The notes under the pieces are model-generated. The model was given only the letters and a program-made list of their open reading frames with translations. It did not search any database and had not been told where the DNA came from. DNA of 45,285 nt from Nemertoderma westbladi. Taxonomy: Eukaryota > Xenacoelomorpha > Nemertodermatida > Nemertodermatidae. Shown here one piece after another: positions 1 to 10,212 of this stretch. A program made the position numbers and the translations under genes. The DNA lies in NCBI GenBank assembly GCA_032718475.1, contig JAUCBJ010008379.1, positions 1-45,285 on the forward strand. The letters run 5' to 3'. How positions within the stretch are numbered: the first letter of the stretch is position 1; each line of letters opens with the position of its first letter.

Positions 1-237
1 ACAAAAGCTTTTACATGGGGTAAAAAAAAACAGGGTGATTCCTGCCGTTTCACACTGTTGAACAATACAAGACTAAACTCAGCATACGTGAGGTGGCTAA
101 AAGTATAATAATCCGTGAATACTATATATATACGAGGTTACAGGTTTCAAAGGTTGCGTGTGATAGAAAACCAAGGCCTTCGCGCAGCACGAGGCTAAGA
201 TCAGAACAGAAACCAGTCGCCAGATCCGGTGATCCTG

Positions 238-842
238 TGTGACGGGATCCCTTGGCGAGGGAATCCCGACCGGGTGTGTTTCCCTTTGGGCTATACGCGT
301 CACCGCGTCCGTAGGCTGCTGAAAGGCTGGTAATATCTGAGTTCTAAGGCCGAGGGCCGTTTGAATAACTGAGTTTTAGTGGCAGTTGTTCGTAATGTCA
401 CAATATAATAATAGCACAATCAGAATATAATAGCACGGTTAATGACGACGGTTAAAAACCGTTCCGGATCCACAGCTCTACACATACCAACTGAACTATA
501 AGCAATAAATGCAACGGTTATATTATCAACACATATTGAATATTCCTACTGCTCTACGTGCGTGGCCTGGCTAATGGATGCACTCCAATCAAGTGGTATC
601 CTGTCCCATCATTGGCTAACCTATTAATCTCTCCCTGCTGCCATTGTCCCTTCTTGCTAGCCCCTTTGTCCCCCTGAGATGGCTTATGGCCTCTCATCTC
701 TACTTGTGACTGGCAATGTATATTGCCTTTGTTGGTTATTAGGTGACATTATGTTATTAATGTCACCTGGCCGATCACAATTGGTAAAAAGCCACTTTCT
801 CCATTTTCCGCTGGGCAGTGCAGGGAATTGAATCCGCTTACA
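238..842 (-). mobile_element. Solo LTR of a BEL/Pao-like retroelement
   Basis: The segment starts TGTGACGGGATCC and ends CCGCTTACA on the + strand. It is flanked on both sides by the identical 5-bp duplication tcctg (233-237 and 843-847). It is collinear and clearly homologous, though diverged, with the LTR at 21890-22503, sharing blocks such as GTGGCAGTTGTTCGTAATGT and GGTAAAAAGCCACTTTC. There is no internal coding sequence next to it, so this is a solo LTR left by LTR-LTR recombination. Orientation is taken from the 21890 copy, where the internal region lies on the high-coordinate side and reads on the - strand. Confidence 0.85.
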
Positions 843-976
843 TCCTGGCAGCCTAGTATGGGAACCACGTAGGACCACACTATTGTGCTTGGAGTAAAGT
901 ACTGGTCCGAACATTTTCGCATAAATTGTTAGATTCTATTTCCTCATGTATATTTAATAAATAGCAGCTGCGGAGA

Positions 977-1002
977 GGGGGGGGGGGGGGGGGGGGGGGG
1001 GG
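977..1002. repeat. G homopolymer (26 G)
   Basis: An uninterrupted G run directly before the first copy of the CGAACTTAG-type repeats. It is one of more than a dozen long G or C runs in this window, most of them at or near the ends of repeat elements. Confidence 0.9.
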
Positions 1003-1057
1003 TACACGAACTTAGGCGAACTTAGTTCGAATAAACTAGAGAAAAACGAAAACTAAT

Positions 1058-1176
1058 TTAGTTCCAATGCATGTGAATTTAGTTCCAATGGATGCGAATT
1101 TAGTTCCAATGGATGCGAACTTAGTTCCAATGGATGCGAACTTAGTTCCAATGGATGCGAACTTAGTTCCAATGTT
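1058..1176 (+). repeat. Tandem array, 21-bp unit (left arm of an inverted pair)
   Basis: About six copies of a 21-bp unit of the form ATGGATGCGAACTTAGTTCCA, with T/C and A/G variants. Because 21 is a multiple of three, the array reads open as a repeated heptapeptide, which is a by-product and not a gene. The same unit appears in inverse orientation at 1656-1905. Confidence 0.85.
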
Positions 1177-1655
1177 TCAGGTGTGGGGCGAGCCTCGTAG
1201 TTTGGCGAAGAATCTGTTTAATGCCACTACTAGAGGTGGATGGTTAAATAATAATTGTAAATAAAAAATAACTAACCCAAAACGCCTAACCTCCTAATCA
1301 ACACAATCTTATCCCAAACTACGCCCAACCTCTTAACCCAAACAATTCAATTAAATTCATTTATATTTAATCATTTAAAATGATATTCATTGTAAAAAAA
1401 CAACGCCCAAGCTCTTAACCCAAACAACGCCCATCCAACTAAACCGAAACAAGTGGTAAATATTGTATTTGGTGTGGAAATGGCACAATGTGCATGACTT
1501 CAGTATATTACTGTATAATATTACAACTCAGTCAGTCAGTATCAGTATACTCGTCATTAATATATATTTACAATTACGGTTGACCCTGACCCACCCCAAA
1601 TAGTGGCAATACGCAAAAGGCTTCGCCTACTACGTGGCTATCCCCACGATTAAAC

Positions 1656-1905
1656 ATTGGAACTAAGTTCGTACCCATTGGAACTAAATTCGCTTCCATT
1701 TGAACTAAATTCGCATGCATTGGAACTAAATTCGCATCCATTGGAACTAAATTCGCATGCATTGGAACTAAATTCGCATCCATTGGAACTAAGTTCGTTT
1801 TGATATTCTGGGATTGGAACTAAGTTCGCCTCAATTGGAACTAAGTTCGCTTTGTAAAATTTATTTTGGAACTAAATTCGTTTCAATTGGAACTAAGTTC
1901 GCATT
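1656..1905 (-). repeat. Tandem/dispersed array of the same 21-bp unit, inverted (right arm)
   Basis: About eleven copies of TTGGAACTAAATTCGCATCCA-type units, several separated by short unrelated spacers (for example near 1800 and 1855). It faces the array at 1058-1176 across about 480 bp of AT-rich sequence, so the two could fold back. This resembles subterminal repeats of a non-autonomous DNA element. No clear target duplication was found. Confidence 0.8.
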
Positions 1906-1929
1906 TTAAAATGTACGATTGGTTTGATT

Positions 1930-2362
1930 GGATTGTTACTGTGTCAAGTACAATCAATGCACACATCTCCAACGAGACACTAAATAACAATGGAGATGTC
2001 TCTTTTGTTCCCCCAAGCTTGACACTCAAATAAAGCCGCATCCGCTTTGCAGGACATTGCTTTCGCCGTGAGGACCAGGTTGTGCACAATCATGTGCTTT
2101 TGCAGCCCAATGGAGAAAATAAGCATGGTGGACAGCCCATGGCTTTCTTGAGACACCTCTTGAAGGACACTATGGCCTTGAAGATGCGGATAATCTCTCG
2201 AAAATCATTGGTGATAAGCAGTTGTGGCGGCGCAATTTTTTCGATAAGCCGGCATACCATTCTTAATGCACGCTGCATTGGCCAAAATATTTTTGTTAAG
2301 CCAGCATAACATCTCAATGTGCTGCTTCAATGCAGGAAGCCTATTATAGTAGTAGATTGAAT
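1930..2362 (+). mobile_element. 5'-truncated LINE fragment, same family as 32477-34201
   Basis: From TGTGTCAAGTACAAT onward this segment is alignable to the 3' end of the LINE ORF at about 33830-34120. It shares GCTTTGCAGGACATTGCTTT and TGGTGGACAGCCCATG. It then continues into a 3' tail (CGCTGCATT, then AATGCAGGAAGCCTATTATAGTAGTAG) also seen at 43955. The reading frame is broken by small indels. The coded C-terminus here reads through the position where the 34-kb copy has a TGA and stops at TAA just after the AYHS-type end. This is a dead remnant, not a gene. Confidence 0.85.
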
Positions 2363-4239
2363 TTTCATTCAACCGATTCAACACAGAGCATTCAGCACCT
2401 CAATCACCGAAATCCATGTCAGATATGCGGCCTGATACACTTGTTTTTTTTTACCCCATTTTGGGGTAAATAAAAAACATCACTTTTTTACCATAATTTA
2501 TTTAAATATATGTTAGGTAATGTTGTTTGATGATCATTAAATGACATATTGGATTAGCTTTCAGACAATACCAAATTTATTTAAATCCATGGAATATTAA
2601 TAATTTTATTGACAAAAAACGGAAAATTGTTTTTTTTTACCCCCAATGACTATATATATATATTCCACTCTAAAATTTAACTTGCAAAAAGCAAGTTCAT
2701 CTTTACATCTGTACCTATAAGCTTACGTTATTGTCACTCCATTCATTGAAGATAAATACTAAGGGAGCAGAAGCCCTACCGGTATCTTCTAATGGCCCAT
2801 CCAAATAGTTATTGAACTGATCCTCTATGATTTACGAACTGCATTGTCTGCTGTAAGAACTCTAGTTTTTTGGAGAAGTTGCCATAAACGGACGTCGTTC
2901 TTTAAGAATCCCCCCATACCCCAAGTGCGATTTTAGAAATATTGCTGATATTTATGTTGTTAAAACTTTAAAAGTATTAACTGTATGTAATTTTATAGAA
3001 CATATTGAATAACACGATTTTTGTAGATGTTTTAACTGTATAACTGTAGAGTTACAATTAATAATCAGGACCCGTAATAATATATAATAGCAATTTAACA
3101 ACCTAGCGTTTTTTGACACTCCACCCTATGCAAAGTAACGTTAATTAATAGGCCGCCACTATTGAATTAATTGCATCCAATTATTATGTAATAGCGTACC
3201 GGTACCGTGTTTGTATATCGCCTCCTGTATGTACGTAGAATTAACTACTCGCTAATTTCCATCGCATGGTAGATGCAGTTACAAGAATGCGCGGATAACG
3301 ATTTGGAGGGGGCTTCAGACCATCTAGACCTCCCGAGAGATAGAGGTGGATCCAGGAGGGGGTCTATTGTCGGAGACTATATGGCCTTGCCCAGGTATAA
3401 TTAGTAGACATTTGTGAAGTAACCCCATGGGGAGTGTAGTTAGTATGAGAATAATGTTGTTGGTGTGTGTTTTCCTAAAAAGTAATATTGACATTTCGGT
3501 TTAAAAAAATACGTTTTTCAGATAAAAATTATACTAAAAGATATTTTCATTAAATAATGATTAATTCTCAGAAAATAAGAAAAATAATTTGTATTTCTAT
3601 AAAATGGATGATTCCTCGACTTAATATAATAATAATAATTGCAAATAGAAGACACTACGCTACATCGAAAAAGTATATTTTAGAATCTATATTCTCAGAA
3701 AATATATAAATAACAATGAGTTTGAGTCTGCCGACATTTTTATGATGGAGTCCATGACATATAGAATCGAAAGTTGTAGCCGCATATACCAATAATGTTT
3801 TCCGTACTCACAGCCTCTCCAATGGGTTTATTTTACAATTGCACCAAATCTAGTTATTTCTATTTTGTATTATTTATTTATTTTTTTACGCTATTTAGGA
3901 TTTGGATATTGATCGTAAGAGGGGCTCTGTGATGGCCAATTACTTACCAAACGCGGGGTACAGTTCATTAACTAATTAATTAATTAATAACTTTAGAGCC
4001 ATTTCTTACGATGTATCATATTTTAGTCATTGGATGAAATTCCTTGGTGTGTTATAACGTCCATTATAAGTGTATAATGTTGTTCCCAGACTTTTGGTTT
4101 CTTTAATATCATTGCTATATGTCTATTTCGACCTTATTAACATCATAATATAACTTTCCATCTTACAGTAGAAAAGCCAACAAGCTGGCTGTAAACGAAA
4201 CTTCCGATACTTTAAATCCAAATTTAAGATTAAATTAAA
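2363..4239. other. No gene recognised; AT-rich spacer
   Basis: AT-rich sequence without a convincing ORF, splice-bounded exon or RNA gene. It contains a small hairpin at about 2443-2472 (TTTTACCCC facing GGGGTAAA) and a second TTTTTTTTTACCCCC string near 2630. The string TGGGGTAAAAAAAAACAG at the start of the window is the same motif in the other orientation. A G-rich patch at 3300-3390 shows no reading frame. Confidence 0.6.
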
Positions 4240-4320
4240 CAAAAAGACACCCGATCAGGAATCGAACCCATTACTTACACACCTTTAGTCTGGCGCTTTT
4301 CCGAGTGAGATAAATAACCC
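4240..4320 (-). repeat. tRNA-like (SINE head or tRNA relic)
   Basis: On the - strand the segment carries a B-box-like GGGTTCGATTCCTGATC, and upstream of it an A-box-like stretch and GCGCCAGACTAAAGGTGTG, which resembles an anticodon arm. Spacing is close to a tRNA, but no full cloverleaf was obtained by eye. It is more likely a tRNA-derived SINE or decayed tRNA than a functional tRNA. Confidence 0.4.
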
Positions 4321-4389
4321 CAACAACAATTTCTTTAGTAGAATATTGAAAGTTCTCTCTAGTTTGTAATTTGGCTACACCATGTGTTT

Positions 4390-5118
4390 ACATTTCATTT
4401 CATTTCATTGTTTTAATCAAATAAAATTGACATAAAATTGCACAAGAACATATAATAAAAGTGCACAAGATTGACACATATTAAAATCGGTATAAGACAT
4501 TCAGAGATATTGCACAGCATAGATTAAAATTGACAATAAGATGTCATAGGCGTATATATACAATAAGTGTGCAAATATAAGTATAACATAATCAGTAGAT
4601 TGTGTTTATTATTGGTTTGGTATGATTTGGGCTAAGTTAAATAAGAAACAATAGTTGAAATAACATTAAGATTGACATTAATTATGAAGCAAAAAGAGAC
4701 AATTATTTATAAATTATGCAGTTCATTAGTTCGGTTCACAGACATCAAATGAAGCGATAGTAATGTAATAATGATTTGATTGATATAGAAATTAATTACC
4801 GGTAGGGTCAGGGTGAAAGCAAGCAGGACTACGATTTGAATGGTTAATAACAAGACTAATCTAATCACATGACAGCCAGTCGACGGTAGTTGGTTTGATA
4901 GCATAGTGGTAGTATTTAATAGCTGCACAGAATAAAATTGGTGACTAAGTCACCCAGTCACGAGAGCACAGCTAAACCGTTATGTTGATGTAAGTGATTC
5001 ATCTCAATATACACAATACAATTTTTATAACTTTAATTTTGAAAGTCACTAATCCAGCATTAAAGTAAAATAACGAGTGTTAGTACCAATGATCTGTATG
5101 TGTGTGGTGTGGTATTAT
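4390..5118 (-). mobile_element. 3' untranslated part of the minus-strand LINE, ending in an ATGAA microsatellite tail
   Basis: Read on the - strand, this 0.7-kb non-coding stretch follows directly from the stop codon of the LINE at 7558 once the Mutator-like element (5119-7553) is removed. Its low-coordinate end is a short tandem repeat, AATGAAATGAAATG on the - strand. Several CR1/L2-like LINEs end in short tandem repeats instead of poly(A), so this marks the LINE 3' end. Joining the two parts is an inference from the target duplication flanking the inserted element. Confidence 0.55.
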
Positions 5119-5127
5119 GGTTTACTG

Positions 5128-5300
5128 GAAAAACAGCCACTGGAATAACAGCCAATGTCAAAATGAATCAAAACTGGAATAACAGCCACTGCCACTTATG
5201 CTGGAAAAACAGCCACTGCCAATTATGCTGGAAAAACAGCCACTGCCAATTATGCTGGAAAAACAGCCACTGTCGTTTATGCTGGAAAAACAGCCACTTT
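5128..5300 (+). repeat. Left subterminal repeats of the MULE (CTGGAAAAACAGCCACTG)
   Basis: Seven copies of a CTGGAA(A/T)AACAGCCA(C/A)TG core; the last four are spaced 27 bp apart with CCAATTATG-type spacers. In several MULE and hAT families subterminal repeats bind the transposase. That role here is inference. Confidence 0.85.
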
Positions 5301-5514
5301 GATTAGCTCTCACAAAACAGTTATTATCATTATAAACAGCTCATTATTCATTATTACCATTCATCATAATATTATTCATTATTGAACAGCTACCATTATT
5401 AATATTCCGAATAACTGTATATTCCGAGAAGAATAAGACCAACTATTATTAGTTTTAAATCCATGTTAATTGCATTTACAGTTACAGTTTGCAATACCCG
5501 GTACTGGATTTCAG

Positions 5515-6664
5515 TTACAAAGCAATATTGAGAGGGTTACTGAATAGAACGGACATTTGGCGGCAGAAATCCAGGGCAATGAAATCAGGCACATCAGCAT
5601 AGCGCTGCGTGAGGACAGTAATAGCACGATTGATTTTTTCGTATTTCGCATTTCGGCGATTCACCTGCTGTCCTTGTTGAATCTGTTGCAACTCCGTCTC
5701 CACCCGGCCTTGCTCCAGACGAATAAATGAAAGAAACTCATAGGAATTTGGATGATTCTTTGCGATAGCCTTGGTCATAGCAGAATGCCATCCTTCTACA
5801 TTATTGTTTGTGCGCCGTCTGCGGCCATGCATACGTGCATACTCATTGTTTAGCCACTGACCTTCGAAATACTGGAACAGTTGGTCGAATATGATATGGG
5901 CGGAGCAAACTCGATGAGTTGCTGAAAGCCAGCGTCAATGTCTTGTGGTGGCAGAAAGACAACGGTCATCAAGCAGCGAACAACCAAACGAACAGGTACA
6001 TTCTGGTCGGGGTCGGCATATGCGACTGCCAAACCGAGTTCCTGTATCTTACGGTAAATAGCCTGACACATTGGAAGTGGCATCCGCAGATTTGGGAAGC
6101 TGGTAACTCTGCAAGCAGAGCAGGAATAAGTCCAGTTTCAAAGTCAATTGATATTCTCGCTGGATTGAACTGCAGTTGTATTTCTGCTGCAAGATCTTTT
6201 AGAATGCGTAAAATTCTGACGTATGATTTGCGATCCTTGTGCATCATGAGAATGTACACCATCGGCTGGCACCTGTCACCATTAAACGCATGAATAGTGA
6301 ACAGTTGCTGCCACAACTCAGGAACGATTTTAAATGTTCCGTCCATAGCTACATCTGTGGCCGCGCACAAACGACGGAAACACCCATCGGTCATGTAAAT
6401 CACAATATCAGCAGTATCGCTACAGTAGAAAAGGAACTGATGTCCAGAGATTGTGCGTCGAAGCTGGTCAGGGAAGGATTCGGGATCATCGGGAGGTTTG
6501 TTGATCGCAGTTGCAAACTCTTCCAATGTCTGAGGAACGTGAGGAAACTGACTCTTTCTAGCTTTGTACAAACTTGATTCCATGCGACGCAAAGCAGGAA
6601 GCTGCCCAGCAGCCACTGGATTAGCCGATAATACAGCTGCGTTTTCACGGTAAATAGCAGGCAT
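5515..6664 (-). pseudogene. MULE-type transposase, frameshifted
   Basis: Three minus-strand pieces in successive frames (6664-5969, 6083-5850, 5832-5515) together look like one Mutator-like transposase. The first contains AMDGTFKIVPELWQQLF with the first catalytic Asp, then a KDRKSYVRIL segment, RISIDFETGLIPALL with the second Asp, and CGCHFQC. The last contains RTNNNVEGWHS, the conserved C-terminal block that normally carries the catalytic Glu. Frames change near 6080 and near 5840. The family excises and reinserts the element by a DDE reaction in the nucleus. The gene lies inside inverted repeats and is read toward the left terminus. Frame breaks argue against a functional enzyme; an intron at a break point is possible but no good splice pair was seen. 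Confidence 0.8.
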
Positions 6665-6680
6665 TGGCCGAAAAGTCTTC

Positions 6681-6935
6681 TTACATTACACATCGCGTAT
6701 TTTCAACTAATCGACGCTCGGGTTGAGGCGCACAGTTTTCGCCGTGCTCACTCCGAATTTCGCGATAATTGTTCTGATCGTCAGTCCACAATCGACCCTT
6801 GCAACCGGTTTGGCGACAACGCCAAGATTTGTTCAATGACACAGGATTCACAGGAGCACTAGGATTGCACAAACGGTATGAATATCCGTTATGCTCGAAA
6901 CACTCCTTTTCTTTGTTAGTTTTGTACGTGGTCAT
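6681..6935 (-). CDS. FLYWCH zinc-finger domain of the MULE protein
   Basis: An 84-residue minus-strand ORF. It has a FEHNGYSYRL start, a central SWRCRQTGCKGRLWT block (Trp and the Cys pair of a FLYWCH finger) and an HGENC ending where the family usually has His-X-His. FLYWCH domains are found at the N-terminus of animal MULE transposases and are thought to bind the element ends. It starts at ATG 6935 and ends 16 bp before the first transposase piece, in another frame, so it was probably the N-terminus of the same protein. The HxxxC ending in place of HxH is noted and could be a variant or a mutation. Confidence 0.75.
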   Translation of the reverse strand: MTTYKTNKEKECFEHNGYSYRLCNPSAPVNPVSLNKSWRCRQTGCKGRLWTDDQNNYREIRSEHGENCAPQPERRLVENTRCVM

Positions 6936-7257
6936 CTAGAATACAGTATAGATTGTACGAATACGGGTACTGCTAGCAGTAATGTATAATGCGCAGAGGC
7001 ATAACTGCTGTAGGTAAGTACCATTATTTAGGACGCCTTGGTCAGCACACAATACTACATTTTACATATATTTTATTAGGAACCGGAAGTTACTTTCTGT
7101 AAAAATTTGTTGTAATAGTAATAATATTTCAAGCAAAATAGCTTAAAAACGGCTCTAACGATTTCGTTAATATATATTACACTGTAGTAGGTACAGTAGT
7201 AGCAACAGTGGCATCAAGTATACAGTAGGTACTGTAAACCCTGTTACAGATAATAAT

Positions 7258-7372
7258 TAATGAACACACATAATTATATGTAATGAACACACATAATTAT
7301 ATGTAATGAACACACATAATTATATGTAATGAACACACATAATTATATGTAATGAACACACATAATTATATG
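7258..7372 (+). repeat. 23-bp tandem repeat, exactly five copies
   Basis: The unit TAATGAACACACATAATTATATG (given here only as a landmark: TAATGAACACACATAATT plus five bases) repeats five times without visible error. It lies inside the MULE, between the transposase gene and the right subterminal repeats. The near-identity of units suggests recent expansion. Confidence 0.95.
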
Positions 7373-7387
7373 AGCGGTAACTTTGAA

Positions 7388-7548
7388 TGGCTGTTTTTCC
7401 AGCAAACCCACTGGCTGTTTTTCCAGTGGCTGTTATTCCAGTTTTCACAGTGGCTGTTTTTCCAGCAAAATTAAACAACTTTGTAACTTTGACTGGCTGT
7501 TTTTCCAGCAAACCCAGTGGCTGTTTTTCCAGTGGCTGTTATTCCAGT
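7388..7548 (-). repeat. Right subterminal repeats of the MULE
   Basis: Seven inverted copies of the CTGGAAAAACAGCCACTG core, with GGGTTTG spacers and a duplicated block of about 105 bp. They mirror the array at 5128-5300 and end at the right terminus 7553. Confidence 0.85.
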
Positions 7549-7553
7549 TTACC

Positions 7554-10180
7554 GGTATTATACATTAAAGTATTCCCTGATTCGTTGATTTTTAATGGAG
7601 AAGTGTTCTCTTCTGAGGGTGAATTCAGATGTGATGAAGTCAATATGTTGATCTTCAGTGTAACTTGTTGTGCCTTCACAGACGTATTTCATTAGAGACT
7701 TCTTGTTGTACACTGAATTTAAAAGTGAGTTGGTAGATGGAATTGCGTACTCCTGATTTGCTCTGTTATAAGTTCCACCTAGTCCCAAGTAATTGTCTTT
7801 AGAATTATTACAAGATTTCTCAAGGTTAATACGGAGGCAGTATTTGAGGGTGAGGCTATGGCAGTACTTCACTCGCTGGATATGTCTGAGCATACTCTTA
7901 AAAGCTTCGTTTGACAGATTTCCTGTGTTAAAGAGCCCTATTACAGTGCTGTTACTCAAGTACAGTAGTTGCCGACGCATAGTAGTCCCCTCAGATGTTT
8001 TCGGTAGTAAGCATCGAGTGACTTCACTTGGGTATCAGTAAGTGTGCCAATTTGGAAGGTAAGATTATAGAGTAGAGAAGGTAATGCGCATGAGTTCCAA
8101 ATTTTTCTCACGTCCTTTACCTCATGCTTACGCGAAGTCCATCCATTTCTGTGGAAAATCTCCGACAGCAACGTGATTTTGCAGATAACATCATGGTAAG
8201 CTGTAATGGGCTCATGAAATACCTTATAGCCGAGAAATGTGATGCTCCTACTAAAGGGAACAAGATCACCCATCAGGTTAAGGAAGCATGGTATATACTT
8301 GTTACTTCTAGGGGGCTTGCAGTACGTCCATTTAGTTTTATCAGTGGCTATGCCAAGTCCAATTTTTCTGAGTGACTCATTTAGGCGTGCACTCATCATT
8401 TCAATTTCACTGGATAATGTAGATAGATATTAGGAGTATGTCATCTGCATACGAAAGGCAGCCAAGCCATTGATTATTGATGAAGCACCCAAGTTTGATG
8501 CTCTCCATGTCTGTGAAGAGATCTCTTAGGAAGAAGTTGAAGAGGTGTGGTGAGAGGATCGAACCTTGAAGTATTCCAATTGTTACCTTGAACCCATCAG
8601 TGTCAATACATTGACCAAACTTGATGAACATATAGCTATTTGAGTAGTAATGCAGCAACATTCTACAAACATATGGGTTGATTTTATGTCTCAGTTTGTT
8701 GAAAAGTTTGCAATGATTCACCTCATCGAAGGCACTCCGTATGTCCATCTGACACACATATGTTCCTTGGTTTTTCTTTTCATTGTTGTGGATTAACTCA
8801 AGCAATGCTGCTACCACAATATCTGTTCCCAAGCCCTTACGTTAAGCTGTTTGGAGTTCAGCTGGAGCAATGTTGGTTAGGTAGTGTTTCAAAATTATCG
8901 CTTCCATAATTTTGGAGAAGATTACTAATTGTTGACACAGGCCTGAATGATTTTGGGCAGTAAGGATCCTTTCTTGAGCCTTTGTGTATGGTGTTTAATA
9001 ATGTTCTACCAAAAGAGTTAGGAACTTTTCCTAGCAGGAGGGCAGCTTGAATAACATTCCTTAAGCATACCGAAATTACTATTGGATCAAGATTTAAAAG
9101 GTGTTCGATAGTCAATGTGTCAAAATCTGGTGCCTTCCCTCGATTCAGAGAAAAGATCGCGCATTTTACCCACAATTCTGAGATCACCGGGGTACAAGAG
9201 CCATCACATTCATCATCTAGGTCTTTGTTGAGAGTGAGAAGGTCTTGAGTATTTGTGTTATCATTTTCACATCGAAATTTGTTTGAGAAATATGATTTTA
9301 TCCTTTCCTCAGTTGTTGGATCTACTGCTTTCGGAGTATTCTTTTTAGTGCTAAAGAATTTCCAATAGTCTTTTGGTGATGTGTTCTTGTTGCTTGTTGC
9401 CCTCGATACCTGATCCGCTGTCAGTTTGTTTGCCAACCAGTTTCTGAGTCTACGGCTATTCTTTTTGGACTCTTTAAAGGCCTCCCCAAGTGGGTCATAA
9501 GGCGACTTTCCATTACTGCACCATTGTTTATATAGACCTTTTGTTGTTTTGCTCCGAGAGTTGAGCTTCTTGTTTATTATTGTAAGGTTTTTGGTTTTCT
9601 TTCTGATTGTGATTTTCATGATAAACTTTGAAGCTGCTTGCTGAATGGTGTGTGTCACTTTCTCTAGATACACATTCATTTTTTTCTGTCCAGGTAATAG
9701 GGTTATTGCCATACTCTTCCTGGAGTTCTTTGAGATTGGTGTTCACCTCTATTTTATATTTGGATATATTTTCAGCCGATGTTTTGTTCCAATTAAGTAA
9801 CAGTTGTCTCATGGTGCATTTCATTCTCACTGTGGTGTTGCTTATGGCTTCCTCTTTAGGTTGGGTTGCTGGAGCTAAAATAGGATATAATTTAATTGAT
9901 ACTGGGCTGTGGTCTGATCCATTCCTGAGTTCGTCATGGTCATACACCTGACCTTCTGTGCAGAGTCGAAGTCCATTGAGGTTTGTGAGTACATGGTCAA
10001 TATAAGAATTTCCATGGCCCTGGAATGTATGACACCGGGCCATTGCATATTTCTAGGATATCAACAGCTGTAAGTTTGTTATCTGTGAGAAAATTTAATA
10101 GCATTTTACCACGCTTTGTTGGTTGTTGTTGGTGGTTGTTTGTTACAAAATTGAACTGCATAAAGTTATGATATATTTTC
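7554..10180 (-). pseudogene. CR1/L2-like LINE ORF2 remnant (endonuclease tail, reverse transcriptase)
   Basis: Minus-strand pieces give a degenerate non-LTR retrotransposon polyprotein. About 10180-9900 is the C-terminal end of an apurinic-type endonuclease (GNSYIDHVLT, then NGSDHSPVSIKL). 9712-8858 is the linker and start of the reverse transcriptase. 8832-8407 is the RT core with MDIRSAFDEVNH (first Asp), GILQGSILSPHLFN and LSYADDILL. 8399-7558 is thumb and C-terminus, ending at TAA next to 7558. The endonuclease is 5' truncated near 10180. Frame breaks occur near 9600, 8845, 8403 and 7970. The MULE target duplication overlaps the stop codon, so the 3' UTR lies on the other side (4390-5118). 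Clade assignment is from motif style only. Confidence 0.75.
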
Positions 10181-10212
10181 TTGTCTCATATACTGTAGTT
10201 AAGGGAGGAGTA

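Larger units (their letters stand above)
5111..7561 (-). mobile_element. Mutator-like (MULE) DNA transposon with FLYWCH domain, 2435 bp plus 8-bp target duplication
   Basis: The element runs 5119-7553. The left end is GGTTTACTGGAAAAACAG and the right end, read inward, is GGTAAACTGGAATAACAG, so the terminal inverted repeats start with GG. The sequence ggtattat occurs on both sides (5111-5118 and 7554-7561) as an 8-bp duplication. Both termini are extended by many subterminal copies of CTGGAAAAACAGCCACTG. The interior encodes, on the - strand, a FLYWCH zinc finger and a MULE transposase, both broken by frameshifts. The element is therefore complete in structure but unlikely to be autonomous. 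Confidence 0.85.

Noticed and set aside
1067-1264. Small ORF with repeated ANLVPMD heptapeptide
   Set aside because: A product of a 21-bp tandem repeat; the same unit reads open on the other strand at 1574-1783. No homology or start context.
5100-5306. ORF with repeated CWKNSHC
   Set aside because: It lies wholly in the MULE subterminal repeats; the 27-bp period keeps the frame open by chance.
5919-6577. + strand ORFs opposite the MULE transposase
   Set aside because: Shadows of the transposase on the - strand, which has the catalytic blocks.
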